64,000 nt of DNA from Phytophthora colocasiae (GCA_018806915.1 JAGKQI010000101.1:248001-312000); one strand, 5' to 3'; positions 10,487 through 21,592 are shown, numbered from the stretch's first letter. Translations and numbers: made by a program. Notes: generated by a model from the letters alone, not told the origin.

Positions 10487-12556
10487 CTATAGCTCCTGCT
10501 TAGGAGTAGAAGCTGGAAGCACGCAGTTCAACCAAGCTCGGACGTCTTTGATTTCCTGCGGGGACGACGTGTGGTCCATGTTCGGGTACGTGTGGAACGT
10601 GATGTCCTTAACCCCAGCGTCCGCCAGCCTTTGCTTCGACTTGAGAGCCCACTCATAGCGAGCACGTGAGTCAGCATCGCCATGACAGATGAGCAGTGGC
10701 ACCTCAGTCGTCTCGGGCGCAAACTGGAATTCCTGTACACCATTGCACGGCGTTATTCACAAAGTGCGCACTGGAAATCAAACAATGCGCACTCAAATTC
10801 ACAAAGCGCGCGCTGAAAATCAAAAACACCTGCACGAATTTATACTCATCAAATTATGAGATTATAAAGTAGATTTATTGACTGGGCTCGGCACGTTTGG
10901 CGCAAAACTCTCCCTCTGGCGACACTTGATTCTCAATTTTGGCGCGATGCCAACTAGCTACAAGAGATACCCCCTTTACATTCGGGCAGCAGTATTGCGT
11001 GTAGCCAAGGGCGAAGGCAACTGGAAGGAAACTGCAGAACTGTACGATATTGGTGAGCGCACAGCATGGGGGTGGATAAAGGCTGCTAAGGAGTCTGGCG
11101 ACTGGAGTGGCAAGCAGAAAAAGCGTGGTGGATCGGAGAAAAAGATACTTCCTGGGGGGGATTGCTTACCAAGAGTCGCAGTTTGGCTCCTTCACTGCCG
11201 ACCTAGCCAACGAGTTCATCCGGCGCTTCTTGCGTCACATCAGAGTGACACATTCGCTGGACAATGTGGTGGTGGTGCTCGACAATGCGCCGTGTCACGC
11301 TCGCGCCGATGCCGTTTTCGATGAAGAAGAATTCGAGGGTGCAGAAATGCTAAAACTTGGGCCTTACTCGCCAATGTTGAACCCAATTGAGAACGTTTTT
11401 TCCGTCTACAAAAGTGCAGTCAAGCGTTTTCTTGCACGGCAACGACCTGCCATCATACGTGTACCGGCAGGAACAACGATTACAGAGCACCGCTCTGAAT
11501 TTCTTAAGATGGCTGCTGACCCTCTCTTTGCGGAGGTGGTAACACCAGAGCTGTGCAACCGCGCCTGTTGCCACTCACTGGTTCATCATCAACGTGCATT
11601 AGGCATGCTTGACATGGAAGTTGGTACATAATAATTCCAATTAGATTTGACAATCAATGTTCTTTAAAAGGTATAAAGTATAACAGGTGTTTTTGATTTT
11701 CAGCGCGCGCTTTGTGAATTTGAGTGCGCATTGTTTGATTTCCAGTGCGCACTTTGTGAATAACGCCGTGCAATGGTGTAGTTGGTAAGAAAGAAAGAAA
11801 ATACATTAGCTCTTCTGTAAACAAATTTCTTGATTTTGTACGCCAACCTTCTCGCGTGGGATGAACGACGACAAGACCATGATACCACCGAGGGGTTGCT
11901 TGGTCTGGAAACCCGTAAAGTACGACACTGCACCACCCTGACTGGCCACGATACGCGAACGTGGAATCCCCTCCTCAACCTGTTCAAATGATAGAATACT
12001 GGTTAAACTCCAGCCAACAGCCTTCTCAAACCGATCAATTGATCTCACCTCCTGAGCAATCATCGACTCCAAAGCATCGCGAGTGTCTTCGATGCCAGCA
12101 GCATATCCCGCTCCTCCAACAAACGCTTCAATATCGTACTACAACGCACACATATTCTGTCAGGATACGTTGCCAGACCAATTCAAAAGAGAATAATTCA
12201 TACCCAGGCAGGGATGTCTCGGCCGTTGGCGATGGTCACTGGACGAGGAGCAGCTAAAAAGTTACCAGAAAAACAAGAACAATGTCATTCTCCAGTTCTT
12301 GCCAATCGATCCGATTGGATAAAATACCAGTGGGGAGCACAAACTTGACGTGAGGCATCTCCTTCGCCACCGAGCGGAATTGTTGAGCCCAACCGTGTGC
12401 AGAGTCTCCCAGTCCGTGGAGGAAAAAGACCACAGCACTAGGGTTTTCACTGTTGTAAACGACGGTATTTTGCTTATCCACGACCATTGCAGAGCTGTTG
12501 ATGGAGAACGCAAGTGCGAGGAGAAGCAAATGGAGAAATGAAGCAAAGACGTTCAT
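10487..12556 (-). CDS. Secreted-type acyl-protein thioesterase/carboxylesterase (APT-A), intron carries a transposon
   Basis: Proposed exons on the minus strand: 12556-12328, 12253-12204, 12138-12049, 11979-11848 and 10732-10487, together 248 residues of an alpha/beta hydrolase of the acyl-protein thioesterase/lysophospholipase family. The start is followed by a clear signal peptide (MNVFASFLHLLLLALAFS). Family motifs: FFLHGLGDSAHGWAQQF, KFVLPT/APRPVT, the nucleophile region SRIVASQGGAV, the Asp region LLICHGDADSR and the His in YPNMDHTSS. The nucleophile elbow has lost three residues relative to APT-B, so the usual G-F-S-Q-G reads V-A-S-Q-G and activity is uncertain. The last intron contains a 1041-bp Tc1-like element; the acceptor TACAG is retained. 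APT-B lies directly upstream, 126 bp away. Confidence 0.75.
10738..11778 (+). mobile_element. Tc1/mariner-like DNA transposon with perfect 95-bp terminal inverted repeats
   Basis: Left end 10738-10832 and right end 11684-11778 are identical inverted copies of 95 bp beginning CACCATTGCACGGCG. The element is flanked on both sides by TA (10736-10737 and 11779-11780), the target duplication of the Tc1/mariner/pogo superfamily. Each TIR contains two imperfect 27-bp direct repeats starting TTCACAAAG, 42 bp apart, probably transposase binding sites. Inside is a truncated transposase gene. The element is 1041 bp and cannot be autonomous. Confidence 0.93.
10947..11631 (+). pseudogene. Truncated DDE transposase of the Tc1-like element
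   Basis: The N-terminal frame (10947 to about 11154) encodes a helix-turn-helix region (YKRYPLYIRAAVLRVAKGEG, ELYDIGERTAWGWIKAA). At a run of seven G near 11154 the frame changes to one that ends at 11631 and encodes the C-terminal catalytic part: VVVLDNAPCHAR, then LKLGPYSPMLNPIENVFSVYK, typical of DDE_3-type Tc1 transposases (second Asp and final Glu). The section with the first catalytic Asp is missing, so an internal deletion has occurred besides the frame change. It is not functional but could have been mobilised in trans. Confidence 0.85.
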
Positions 12557-12682
12557 TTTGTCGGAATGGATTGAGTAAGCTGTTGACTGTTTGCGAATGA
12601 TTGGGATGATGCAATCTTTCGAGACAATTCACACGTTATCAAACAGGGTAATTGTCTTCGAGATGGCTACATTTGTGGACGT

Positions 12683-13646
<964 letters not shown>

Positions 13647-13776
13647 CGAATTTATGACCAATGCAAATGACACTTGAACTGAGTATGGCATATTTTTTCG
13701 AGTTTAAAACGATTCGTAATTTACGAAATGGCCACGTCATTTACGAAGATACCCTGTTCGACAAATTCGACCGAAG

Positions 13777-14845
13777 ATGCCATCCAAGCGCAAGAACGAG
13801 GACAATAATGTCGTCACCAGCGCAAAGGTCGGCAAGGTCGAGTGCGACTTCTGCTGCAAGAGCTACAAGACTCGAGGCCTCATGCGACACCAAAAACTCG
13901 TGCAGTAGGAGATTTCATTAAGCGTTGAGAGTTCTGCTCGAGACCTTTAGTTCGAAGAAGAAGTGGCTGGAACCCGTCGCTCCTAAAGCCCTTCGTCGAC
14001 AGAAAATAGTTCAAGAGGTGCGCAGCACCAGAGAGGAGTATCAAGAACTGGTGGTAACGCTTCGCAAGGTGTTTTAGAACTTATTGGAATGGAATGAGCA
14101 CACCGTTGACCGCATGACAGAGGCTAAGAGAGGGAGCAGCTCGCATGGACTTAGTATGTGAGAAGTTGACCGCTCGCTCTCTGGATATTCGCGGTTACTA
14201 CACGCTCACGTTGACCTTTGTGCTCCAAAATGTTGGCACGGTGGAGGAGGTAGCGGATTCAATTGAACGAGCCATCAGGGAGCAAGAGCGTGGGAAACAA
14301 GATCGGAAGATATGAGGGAGTATGTTAAGACGCTCCCGAAGGAGGCCTTCATTTCCTCAATTGCTACTATCCGTACGAGCAGGGAAAGAGCACAATCGAA
14401 CCACGCTACATGCGATATATGAAGCCCTTGGTGCCAGAGACCTGTATGGCGAGGTTAACTAGTGAAGAAGAGAGAGGAGTTGTTGGGAGCCGTCAAAAGG
14501 CGAAGTGGTGTATTTAGGAAGAGGGAGAAGAAGCTTATTATGGCTCCTTCTATAGTTATGCTTAAATCAAGTGTAGCAGCTTGGACAGGTTTACAGATGA
14601 CTGGATATCAGCTCTGGGGTAAACTGTACCATAGTAAAATGGCAACCTCAACAACCTGGAACTTCGCTCGGACAGCAGCCTCAACGGTGGATCTGTCGAT
14701 GACATCGTGGGCACGACGGAGGAAATAAATTTCCTGCACACTCACACTTCGTGCGCAAGCGACTGCGGCTCGATTGTTATCGAGGGAATAGACCGGGGTA
14801 ATCCGAATTTGTTGGATTCGGATGACAGCTCCGACTCCATTACAG
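13777..14845 (+). pseudogene. ZFP-psi: dead copy of the C2HC/XPA-like finger gene
   Basis: Starts like the intact genes at 23084 and 33669 (MPSKRKNEDN, then VECDFCCKSYKTRGLMRHQ) but meets an in-frame stop at about 13906 and then lacks the section corresponding to residues about 45-170. Homology resumes at FGSKKKWLE (near 13950) in another frame and continues with several frame changes through the LTARSLDIR block to FLHTHTSCAS and a DSDDSSDS acidic piece at about 14842. There it runs abruptly into the broken 3' part of AKR3. The last 60 or so codons are absent. Confidence 0.85.
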
Positions 14846-14854
14846 GGGGGCAAG

Positions 14855-15678
14855 AACCAAGCTCCTTCGTAATAGGTTTGAGTTGTTCGGTCATCTTCAC
14901 GCGCAGTTTAAAGTGGCCGGGGAAGCCGAACGCTTTGAACTCGTCCATGTTGAAGCGCGAATCGTTGGGCACGCCACATGTTATCCTGGGGCGACCAGGT
15001 CGTGAGTCCCAGCGTGTACTTCTTGCATAGATCCTCGAGATCAAATTCGACTTTGTTGCGCTCGAAGATGCTGTACTGAGACTCTTCCACAATGGGGCGA
15101 ATCATTCCCAATTGGTCAGCGATTTTTTCGCAGGCCTCTCGGATGTCCGACGCGAGCCATTGACTGGTTCTCCAGTAGAAGGCCCAGCCTTATTCGATGA
15201 TAAAGTTCATGGCGCGTACAGTCTCCTCAATGGGCGTGTACGGCTCTGGGCGGCGAGAGAAAACCACGTCGACGTACTCGAGGTTCAGGCGCTTCAACAG
15301 AGACCTTCGACGAGGTGCTTACGGCTGTTTCCCTGATTGTTCGGGCCTCATTGTTGGTTCCGTAGAAAATCTTCGTCGAGATAACGAGGTCCTCACGGCT
15401 CCAGACCTCCTCTCGATGTCCTTCTTCACTGCTCCACCAAGAAGTTCTTCGGCTTGGCCGTTGCCGTAGACTTCGGCCGTGTCGTAGAAATTGACACCGT
15501 GCTCGATCATCATTTCGTACCACGCATCCACAATGAACTTGTTGCTGTAGCCCATCCAGGACCCGACAATGAACTTGTTGCTGTAGCCCATCCAGGACCC
15601 GAGAGCGAACTTTGACACTAGCAGACCGGAGTTGCCGAGAAATCGATGCGTCATCTCGAAGCTTTCAGCAGGTGCCAT
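14855..15678 (-). pseudogene. AKR3: decayed Kv-beta-like aldo/keto reductase
   Basis: Begins at 15678 with a normal family N-terminus (MTHRFLGNSGLLVSKFALGSW), then carries a 36-bp tandem duplication that repeats 12 residues (GSWMGYSNKFIV twice). The catalytic Asp/Tyr block (FYDTAEVYGNGQAEELLGG) is readable. Frame changes occur near 15420, 15300 and 15100, and the part after MTEQLKPITKELG (about 14860) is missing, so roughly the last 100 codons are lost. The remains abut the finger pseudogene tail to tail. Confidence 0.85.
15532..15603 (-). repeat. 36-bp tandem duplication inside AKR3
   Basis: Two adjacent perfect copies (15532-15567 and 15568-15603) of a 36-bp unit that starts AATGAACTTGTTGCTGTAGC on the plus strand. 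It adds exactly 12 codons without changing frame. Confidence 0.95.
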
Positions 15679-16079
15679 TGTCTGTTGCTTGAGTTGGAGC
15701 TTGTCAGGTCTTTGTCAGAATCGAGTATGAAGACAGATTGGGGCAACCCAAAGGCACACAAAGGCTTCAAAGTACCAACATCTTGCGCAGTACTAAGCAT
15801 TTCAGTACATGCAGCATTATGCACTTCTAAGAAAGCGTTAGAATACTGGACGGTCAAGTAATTTTGCTGTAGTAAAGTAATCTACGTATATTTCAACGCG
15901 TACGTGTAAACAGACTGCGTGCTTCAGCAATGTGTTTGAGCCATGAGCAGGTCCATAAAACGTCAACTACTGAGCAACCGGTAGGAGTGAATGAATGGAC
16001 TGTTAGATGTTACCTTTTTACCTTACAAAGGTAAAGCACTGCAAGTAGATGCATTTGCTTGCGTTCGGACTCTCCAACT
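15679..16079. other. Intergenic stretch, nothing recognised
   Basis: About 400 bp of AT-richer sequence between AKR3 and AKR4, both on the minus strand. It should contain the AKR3 promoter and AKR4 3' end. A short hairpin (TTTACCTT/AAGGTAAA) near 16017 is probably chance. Confidence 0.4.
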
Positions 16080-17138
16080 TCACAAGTGGCGCTTGCGGAT
16101 CTCACGCAGATGATCTGGCAGGGTGACCAGGCACGAAGTTGACGATGGCGTCGATCTTGTCCTTCACCTCGGGCGTGATCTTGTCCACGAAGTTCAACGC
16201 TTGGAGATTTTCCTCCAACTGTGACTGGCGACTGGCCCCCACTATCACAGTCGAGACGTTCTCGTTCGTCACGCACCAGGCAAGAGCCAATTGGGCTAGA
16301 GAGCAGCCCAGTTCTGCCGCAATTGGCTTCAACTTGTCTGCTTTCTCCACTCGCTGCTCAAAGTCCGTCCCCCACAACGCATTGCGCATCTCTTCTGTGA
16401 ACATTCGAGAGCCCTCAGGACAGCCAGAGCTGTACTTCCCAGTCAAAGTGCCGAACGCAAGGGGGGACCAAGCTGTAACACCCAACTTGTACTTCTTGAA
16501 GAGATCCACAAGCTCAAACTCGATGCGGTTGCGCTCAAACATGCTGTACTGGGACTGTTCCACGATCGGACGGATTAAACCCAAGCGGTCAGCAATGGCA
16601 CAAGCCTCCGAGATCTCACTTGAAGACCAATTGCTTGTCCCCAGTAAAATGCCCAGCCCTTGTCAATGATGTAGTTCATCGCACGCACAGTCTCTTCAAT
16701 GGGAGTGAAAGCATCCGGATGATGACAGAAGAGCACATCGACGTACTCGAGCCCCATCTTACCCAGAGAATTCTTCGTTCCCTCAATCAAGTGCTTCCTA
16801 TTAAGTCCCTGACTGTTTGGAGTGCCCATGTTGAAACCTTTCGTTCCGCTGAAGATCTTGGCCGTCACCACGAGGTCCTCACGACTCCACACACCTTCAT
16901 CGATTCCCTTTTTAATGGCCCCTCCCATTAACTCGTCAGCTCTCCCCATCGCGTAATTTTCAGCCGAGTCAAAAAGGTTCACACCGTTCTTGAACGCTGT
17001 TTGCATCATTTGATACCACGCGTCGACCGTGTTCTTCTCGTCCTGGAACATCCACGACCCCAGAGCGAATTTGGACACCAACAAACCAGAATTACCTAAA
17101 AAGCGGTAGGTCATCTTTGATGCTGCAGCAGAAGACAT
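16080..17138 (-). pseudogene. AKR4: Kv-beta-like aldo/keto reductase with frameshift(s)
   Basis: The start is the ATG at 17138 (MSSAAASKMTYRFLGNSG). The frame is clean through the catalytic Asp/Tyr (FDSAENYAMG), Lys (TAKIF) and His (LFCHHPDAF) and on to GWAFYWG. At about 16637 one base is missing relative to all paralogues (GGGGACAAGC instead of an extra A), which throws the frame off GTSNW. The second half (LGLIRPIVEQSQYS to DKIDAIVNFVPG) is intact in the other frame from 16584. A second frame change near 16110 converts the usual HLREIRKRHL ending. With only one or two single-base lesions this is either a very young pseudogene or carries sequencing errors. Confidence 0.8.
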
Positions 17139-17628
17139 TGCAGATACTTCGGAGTCGAAGGTAGGAGGTAGATTCCTGAATGATACACTACTGTAGTTCA
17201 ACGATAGCAATGTCATGAAATCGAATCAAGAAAATTCGTATTTTTATGTGGTCCACATAAAATGTAAAACATCAACAATATTTTTCCTGCAGTGCAGTGC
17301 AAGTCACCACTTACATCGCCCGTAGGCTACAAGTGCCTCATACGAACATTTTCAACAGGGTCAGCCCACGGAGTCGGCACGTACTGGACGATAGCGTCGA
17401 TCTCCGCCTTTACTTCGGGGGTGATTTTCTTGACGAACGCAATGGCTTTCAGATTTTCCTCGAGCTGGGAAACTTTGCTTGCTCCGACCAATACCGTCGC
17501 AACGTGCTCGTTCGTGATGCACCACGCTAGTGCCAATTGAGGCAGGGAACAACCCAGTTTTTCAGCGACGGCCTTGAGTTTCTCGGCCTTCTGAACATTC
17601 TGGGTGAAAACCTCACCGCCAAACATAC

Positions 17629-18417
17629 TGTGACGAACCCAATACGCCTGTTCGCTAGCGGATCGTAAATGCTGACAATGCTTATCTGCGTTTGTCTCGC
17701 CGGGTTCTTGTTTTAGGGCTAACTCGCAATCAACAACAACACTCGGATGGCTCAGTCACCTGCGCCGGAACTTCGTTCCTATTTGTATTCAACTAATAGA
17801 CTGGTAGAGCTTTCTTCCCTACGTTCGTCTCGTTCGTCCGTCAATTCAATCGTTCGTTCGTCCGTCAATTCAACCGTTCGTTCGTCCGTCAATTCAATTG
17901 CTTGCCTCTCGGAGTACAAATTCCCGAACTACCTTATCGTTTTCCCTTGGTCACCGGCCTCAATGCACAGTTTCCGAGGTACCTTCGTTCGTTCACCTTC
18001 CTCCCAGCTCGCAATCTCCAAGTCGTTCGTCCGTCCGTTCAATCGCTTATTCCTCAGTGCACAGTTTGCGAAACCTTCTCGCCGTCGGTGCAAATTGCAC
18101 GTCGTTCGTTCAACACACTAACTGCCTTCGTCGTCGATTTAGCCGCTTGTGCTTCAGAGCGCAAATTGCTAAGTGCCGTTCGTCCGTCCGTTCATTCATG
18201 GGTCGTTGGCTACACGCCAGCTCCAACGTCGACTGCGATCTTCTTCGTGCAGCCATACGCCACTCGATAGATTCACACGCGTTCACCGTTCACGCCGCCC
18301 ATTCGCTGGTTAGCGATCCTCTCGTCAGATTCAACCCAGGTCCGTCGTTTCGGTCGTTCGGCGATCTTCCAGCGTCGTCAACTTCAACGTGAGGCGTTCA
18401 ATTCTCATCCTGTTACA
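17629..18417. mobile_element. Solo LTR, 789 bp, in AKR5
   Basis: Starts TGTGACGAAC and ends CTGTTACA (TG...CA ends with a short TGT-AC inverted match), flanked by ATAC on both sides (17625-17628 and 18418-18421), a 4-bp target duplication. No gag or pol is present, so it is the product of recombination between two LTRs. It is unrelated in length and ends to the 250-bp LTR of the gypsy element at 37028. Confidence 0.82.
17831..17900. repeat. Tandem 24-bp repeats in the solo LTR
   Basis: Three near-identical units of the form CGTTCGTTCGTCCGTCAATTC follow each other. The rest of the LTR is also rich in TTCGT and TCCGT words. Confidence 0.8.
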
Positions 18418-19266
18418 ATACTATTCTGGATGGGCTCCATCGAGAAGCGAGAGCCCTCAGGAACATTGGTCGTGTATTTCCCACTCAAGGTGCCAAAGGC
18501 AAGCGGAGACCACGCGGTCACACCGAGATTGTAGCGCTTATACAAGGTCGAGAAGGCGTACTCGACACGGTCGCGGGAGAAGATGTTGTATTGAGACTGC
18601 TCCACTATGGGCCGGATCAAGCCCAGACGATCCGCAATTTCACAGGCCTCATGGATAGAGCTTGCCGACCAGTTGCTGGTTCCCCAGTAGAAGGCCCAAC
18701 CTTGCTTAATGATGTAGTTCATCGCGCGTACAGTCTCCTCGATCCGCGTGCACGGCTCTGGGTGGTGGCAGAAGATGACGTCCACATAGTCGAGACTCAT
18801 ACGACTCAACGAAGCCTTCGTGCCTTCGACCAAGTGCTTCCGGTTAAGCCCTTGGCTGTTGGGCGTCCCGTTGGTGAAGCCCTTGATGCCACTGAAGATT
18901 TTAGCTGTAACAACCAAATCCTCACGACTCCACACGCCTTCACTGATCCCTTTCTTGATGGCACCGCCCATGAGAATATCTGCATGACCCAGTGCGTAAT
19001 TCTCAGCAGAGTCGAAAAAGTTGACACCCTGAGCGAAAGCAGTCTTCATCATTTCGTACCAGGAGTCGACTGTGTGACTTGGGTCAGGATACATCCAGGA
19101 CGAGGAGACCCGAATCCCCCAGGAAACGGTACGTCATCTTGACAGGAGCAGTCATTGTTGTAGGACGTCTGACACGTGCAAAGCAGATTGAAGAATGGTT
19201 AAAGTTAGCGTGCAGTAGCAAGCATACCGTGTTTTGAAAAAACAAGACGCACTGCATAAGCACTGC

Positions 19267-19449
19267 TTATGCAGTGCTTATTAAGCACTCGTCTGCATAA
19301 TCAGGTGATACCGTATAAGTTATACGTGCAAGAGAGGCTAATACTGCTTCCGCCTTCTGTGCTGGTGTGTAACTCTGTCGCCTTCTTGGACTTTGCACTT
19401 TTGTTGTCGTTGGCTTGGTCATTGTTGAAGTGGCGAACTGAAGGCTCAA
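19267..19449 (-). pseudogene. Possible transposase N-terminal fragment
   Basis: A 60-residue frame with SPRRRQSYTPAQKAEAVLAS, like the N-terminal helix-turn-helix of many oomycete DDE transposases. It lies downstream, in minus-strand sense, of the catalytic fragment at 19529-19744, the wrong order for one gene, so the two may come from different insertions or a rearrangement. Confidence 0.4.
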
Positions 19450-19528
19450 AACAAGAGATCAGAACTCGAAGGTTTTGGGATAAACACATGGAAAATATTT
19501 TTATCCAGTCCTACTTCTCTATTTTCGT

Positions 19529-19744
19529 TTACATACTTCTATTGGTTAAAAAATCTGCGGTCTTAAACTGATCCAATGGCCTTAAATTGGCCGTTTGCCT
19601 TAGGCGGCGTTTCAGTGGGCGATTCCACGCAACATCTGCCGGTTGGCACACTCCAGTATGCCCTGGTGGAACTTTGAGCAGGTGAACGTTGGCCGCATAA
19701 GAAACCTCATCTGTCCAGTGACCCGAAAAGTCGTCAAGCAGCAA
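19529..19744 (-). pseudogene. DDE_1 (pogo/Tigger-like) transposase fragment
   Basis: The 71-residue frame contains LLDDFSGHWTDEV and then VPPGHTGVCQPADVAWNRPLK. This matches the second catalytic Asp region and the following PPxxTxxxQPxD motif of pogo-like DDE_1 transposases. The gene is truncated on both sides. Confidence 0.72.
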
Positions 19745-20345
19745 CAGAAGAGGAACGTCGGGGTTGCTGCGATCTTTGAAATGGTAATCCAGCCAAATGA
19801 TGGTTAGTTTAGCATTCCTCCGTCTTCACGTAGCTTGACCCGCCCCCATTGTCGTTGAACGAATGGCTGTGTATTGCCGCAATAGCACGCAATACTATTG
19901 CGTGCTTTTAGCGGCCGCGGAGGTCCATTTTATGCCGCATTTTTATGAGCAATCGGAAAATATCAGACGTCGGAATTGACACCGGTTATACGGTAATCCA
20001 TGCCGAGACGGATCAATGAGGCCGGCAGCCTCGAGGATCTTCAATACTGGGCATTCTTACTTGTTGGACATTTCTGTAGTTCTGTAGTATTAGGTGTAGA
20101 GATGGCGTCGTGATGGCTTCTACGAATGCAGGTTCTGTCGTCTGGGGCTCAATTGGCCGTCGGCGCTTCAGTAGTTGGACTCTGCGCCATCACAAGCACC
20201 TGTGTGGGCGCAGGTATATCCTCTTTGCCAGTAACGTTGTCTAAGTAGTCCGACTGATTGTGCACTTCGCTAGATTACACCGAACGTGCCAAATCGACTA
20301 CGCCCTTGGGGGAGGATAAGCTATTCAATCGAGTACATGTACAGA

Positions 20346-20364
20346 TTTCATTCCTCAATTTACC
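20346..20364 (+). promoter_or_regulatory. Oomycete-type initiator of AKR6
   Basis: TTTCATTCCTCAATTTACC fits the Inr/FPR consensus CATTYYNCAWTTT and lies about 45 nt before the AKR6 ATG. The same motif is preserved in front of the disrupted copy AKR13 (minus strand, about 43246-43262). Confidence 0.65.
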
Positions 20365-20402
20365 TCGTTCGAACCAAGTAAACAAAACCTCCAACCACCA
20401 CA

Positions 20403-21464
20403 ATGGCTCCTGCTACCGCTACCAAGATGACGTACCGTTTCCTCGGTAACTCCGGTTTGCTAGTGTCCAAGCTCGCAGTGGGGAGCTGGATGTACCGCGA
20501 AGACTACCACACAGTGGACGCCTGGTACGAGATGATGAAAACTGCTTTCAACTGCGGCGTCAACTTATTCGACAACGCAGAGATCTACGGTAATGGTCAG
20601 GCCGAAGACAACATGGGCGGTGCTATCCAGAAAGGCATCGAAGAAGGCGTCTGGACCCGCGAAGACCTCGTGGTCACCACTAAGCTCTTCGTGGGTTACA
20701 AGGGTTTCACGGAGTCTGGACCAAACGACCAGGGTTTAAGCCGCAAACACATTGTGGAAGGAGCCCGTTCCTCTCTGCGTCGACTGCAGTTGGACTACGT
20801 GGACGTCATCTTCTGCCATCGCCCTGAGCCTTACACGCCCATTGAAGAGACTGTGCGCGCCATGAACTTCGTCATCGAACAAGGCTGGGCCTTCTACTGG
20901 GGAACCAGTGAGTGGCTTGCGTCGGACATCCGTGAGGCGTGTGAAATTGCGGGTCGTCTTGGCTTGATCCGTCCCATTGTGGAGCAGTCTCAGTACAACA
21001 TCTTTACCCGTGACAAGGTGGAGTTCGAGTACGTGGACCTGTACAAGAAGTACAAGCTCGGACTGACGACGTGGTCGCCTCTGGCTTACGGCACGCTGAC
21101 GGGTAAATACAGCAGTGGTAAACCCGACGGCTCGCGATTCACGAAACCAGCATTTACGTCACGTGAGCTTGTGCCTACGTTTGAAGAGCGTGTGGAGATC
21201 GCCGACAAGCTCCAACCGATTGCGAAGGAGCTGGGCTGTTCCCTGCCTCAACTCGCTACTGCCTGGTGCGTTTCCAACGAGCACGTGTCGACGGTTCTCG
21301 TTGGTGCGAGTCGCCCCGATCAACTTGAAGAAAACCTGAAAGCTCTGGAATTTGTGGACAAGATCACACCCGAAGTGAAGGCCAAGATCGACGCCATTTA
21401 CAACGTCGCCCCAACTGTCCCCGAGATGAACCCTATTGCTTATCTGCGTAAGCGTCACCTGTAG
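20403..21464 (+). CDS. AKR6: Kv-beta-like aldo/keto reductase (intact)
   Basis: 353 residues, one TIM-barrel AKR domain. Catalytic tetrad by position: Asp57 and Tyr62 (FDNAEIY), Lys94 (TTKLF), His139 (IFCHRPEP). Kv-beta-specific blocks are [20 protein letters not shown] near 150-170, LGLTTWSPLAYGTLTGKYS near 220, and the NADP(H) loop VLVGASRPDQLEENLKALEF near 300. It is the intact counterpart of AKR13, which has been split by a gypsy element. It is convergent with AKR7, 128 bp apart 3' to 3'. A reductase role on small carbonyls or as a redox-sensing channel partner is inferred from the family. Confidence 0.93.
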   Translation: MAPATATKMTYRFLGNSGLLVSKLAVGSWMYREDYHTVDAWYEMMKTAFNCGVNLFDNAEIYGNGQAEDNMGGAIQKGIEEGVWTREDLVVTTKLFVGYKGFTESGPNDQGLSRKHIVEGARSSLRRLQLDYVDVIFCHRPEPYTPIEETVRAMNFVIEQGWAFYWGTSEWLASDIREACEIAGRLGLIRPIVEQSQYNIFTRDKVEFEYVDLYKKYKLGLTTWSPLAYGTLTGKYSSGKPDGSRFTKPAFTSRELVPTFEERVEIADKLQPIAKELGCSLPQLATAWCVSNEHVSTVLVGASRPDQLEENLKALEFVDKITPEVKAKIDAIYNVAPTVPEMNPIAYLRKRHL

Positions 21465-21592
21465 GTGAGGTTTCGCTACTTTCTTTCCGCTTACGACAGG
21501 AAATGGTCAGAATCTAACGACGCAATAAGGGTTTTTCAATCCAAGTGCTGCTTGTTTGTTGGTTGTCTTGCATTGGTTGAGCACTCAAATCT

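Larger units (their letters stand above)
17327..19155 (-). pseudogene. AKR5: Kv-beta-like aldo/keto reductase split by a solo LTR
   Basis: The N-terminus at 19155 (TAPVKMTYRFLGDSGLLV) is followed by a deletion of about 16-19 nt that removes the KxALG region and shifts frame before SWMYPDP. The frame then runs cleanly (catalytic FDSAENYALG, TAKIF, IFCHHPEP) to SMEPIQNS, where the 789-bp solo LTR at 17629-18417 interrupts it. Beyond the LTR it resumes at MFGGEVFTQNVQKAEKLK and ends normally at RMRHL (17327). Taking out the LTR and one target duplication rejoins the frame exactly, so the gene was otherwise readable here when the LTR element arrived. Confidence 0.9.
19156..20402. other. Gene-free stretch with transposon relics and hairpins
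   Basis: About 1.2 kb between AKR5 and AKR6. It holds two minus-strand transposase-like fragments (listed separately), two perfect 11-bp hairpins (19251-19275 and 19884-19906), and from about 20300 the beginning of the inverted duplication with the AKR6 promoter. No host gene is seen. Confidence 0.6.

Noticed and set aside
16575..16650. Intron explaining the AKR4 frame change
   Set aside because: No GT-AG pair fits, and all paralogues are intronless here with one extra base; a one-base deletion is simpler.
17831..17900. Regular short repeats considered as a CRISPR-like array
   Set aside because: The units are contiguous without spacers, belong to an LTR, and the genome is eukaryotic.
17747..18392. 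Long Ser/Arg/Val-rich open frames on the plus strand
   Set aside because: They lie wholly inside the solo LTR and consist of the TTCGTCC tandem repeats read as protein.
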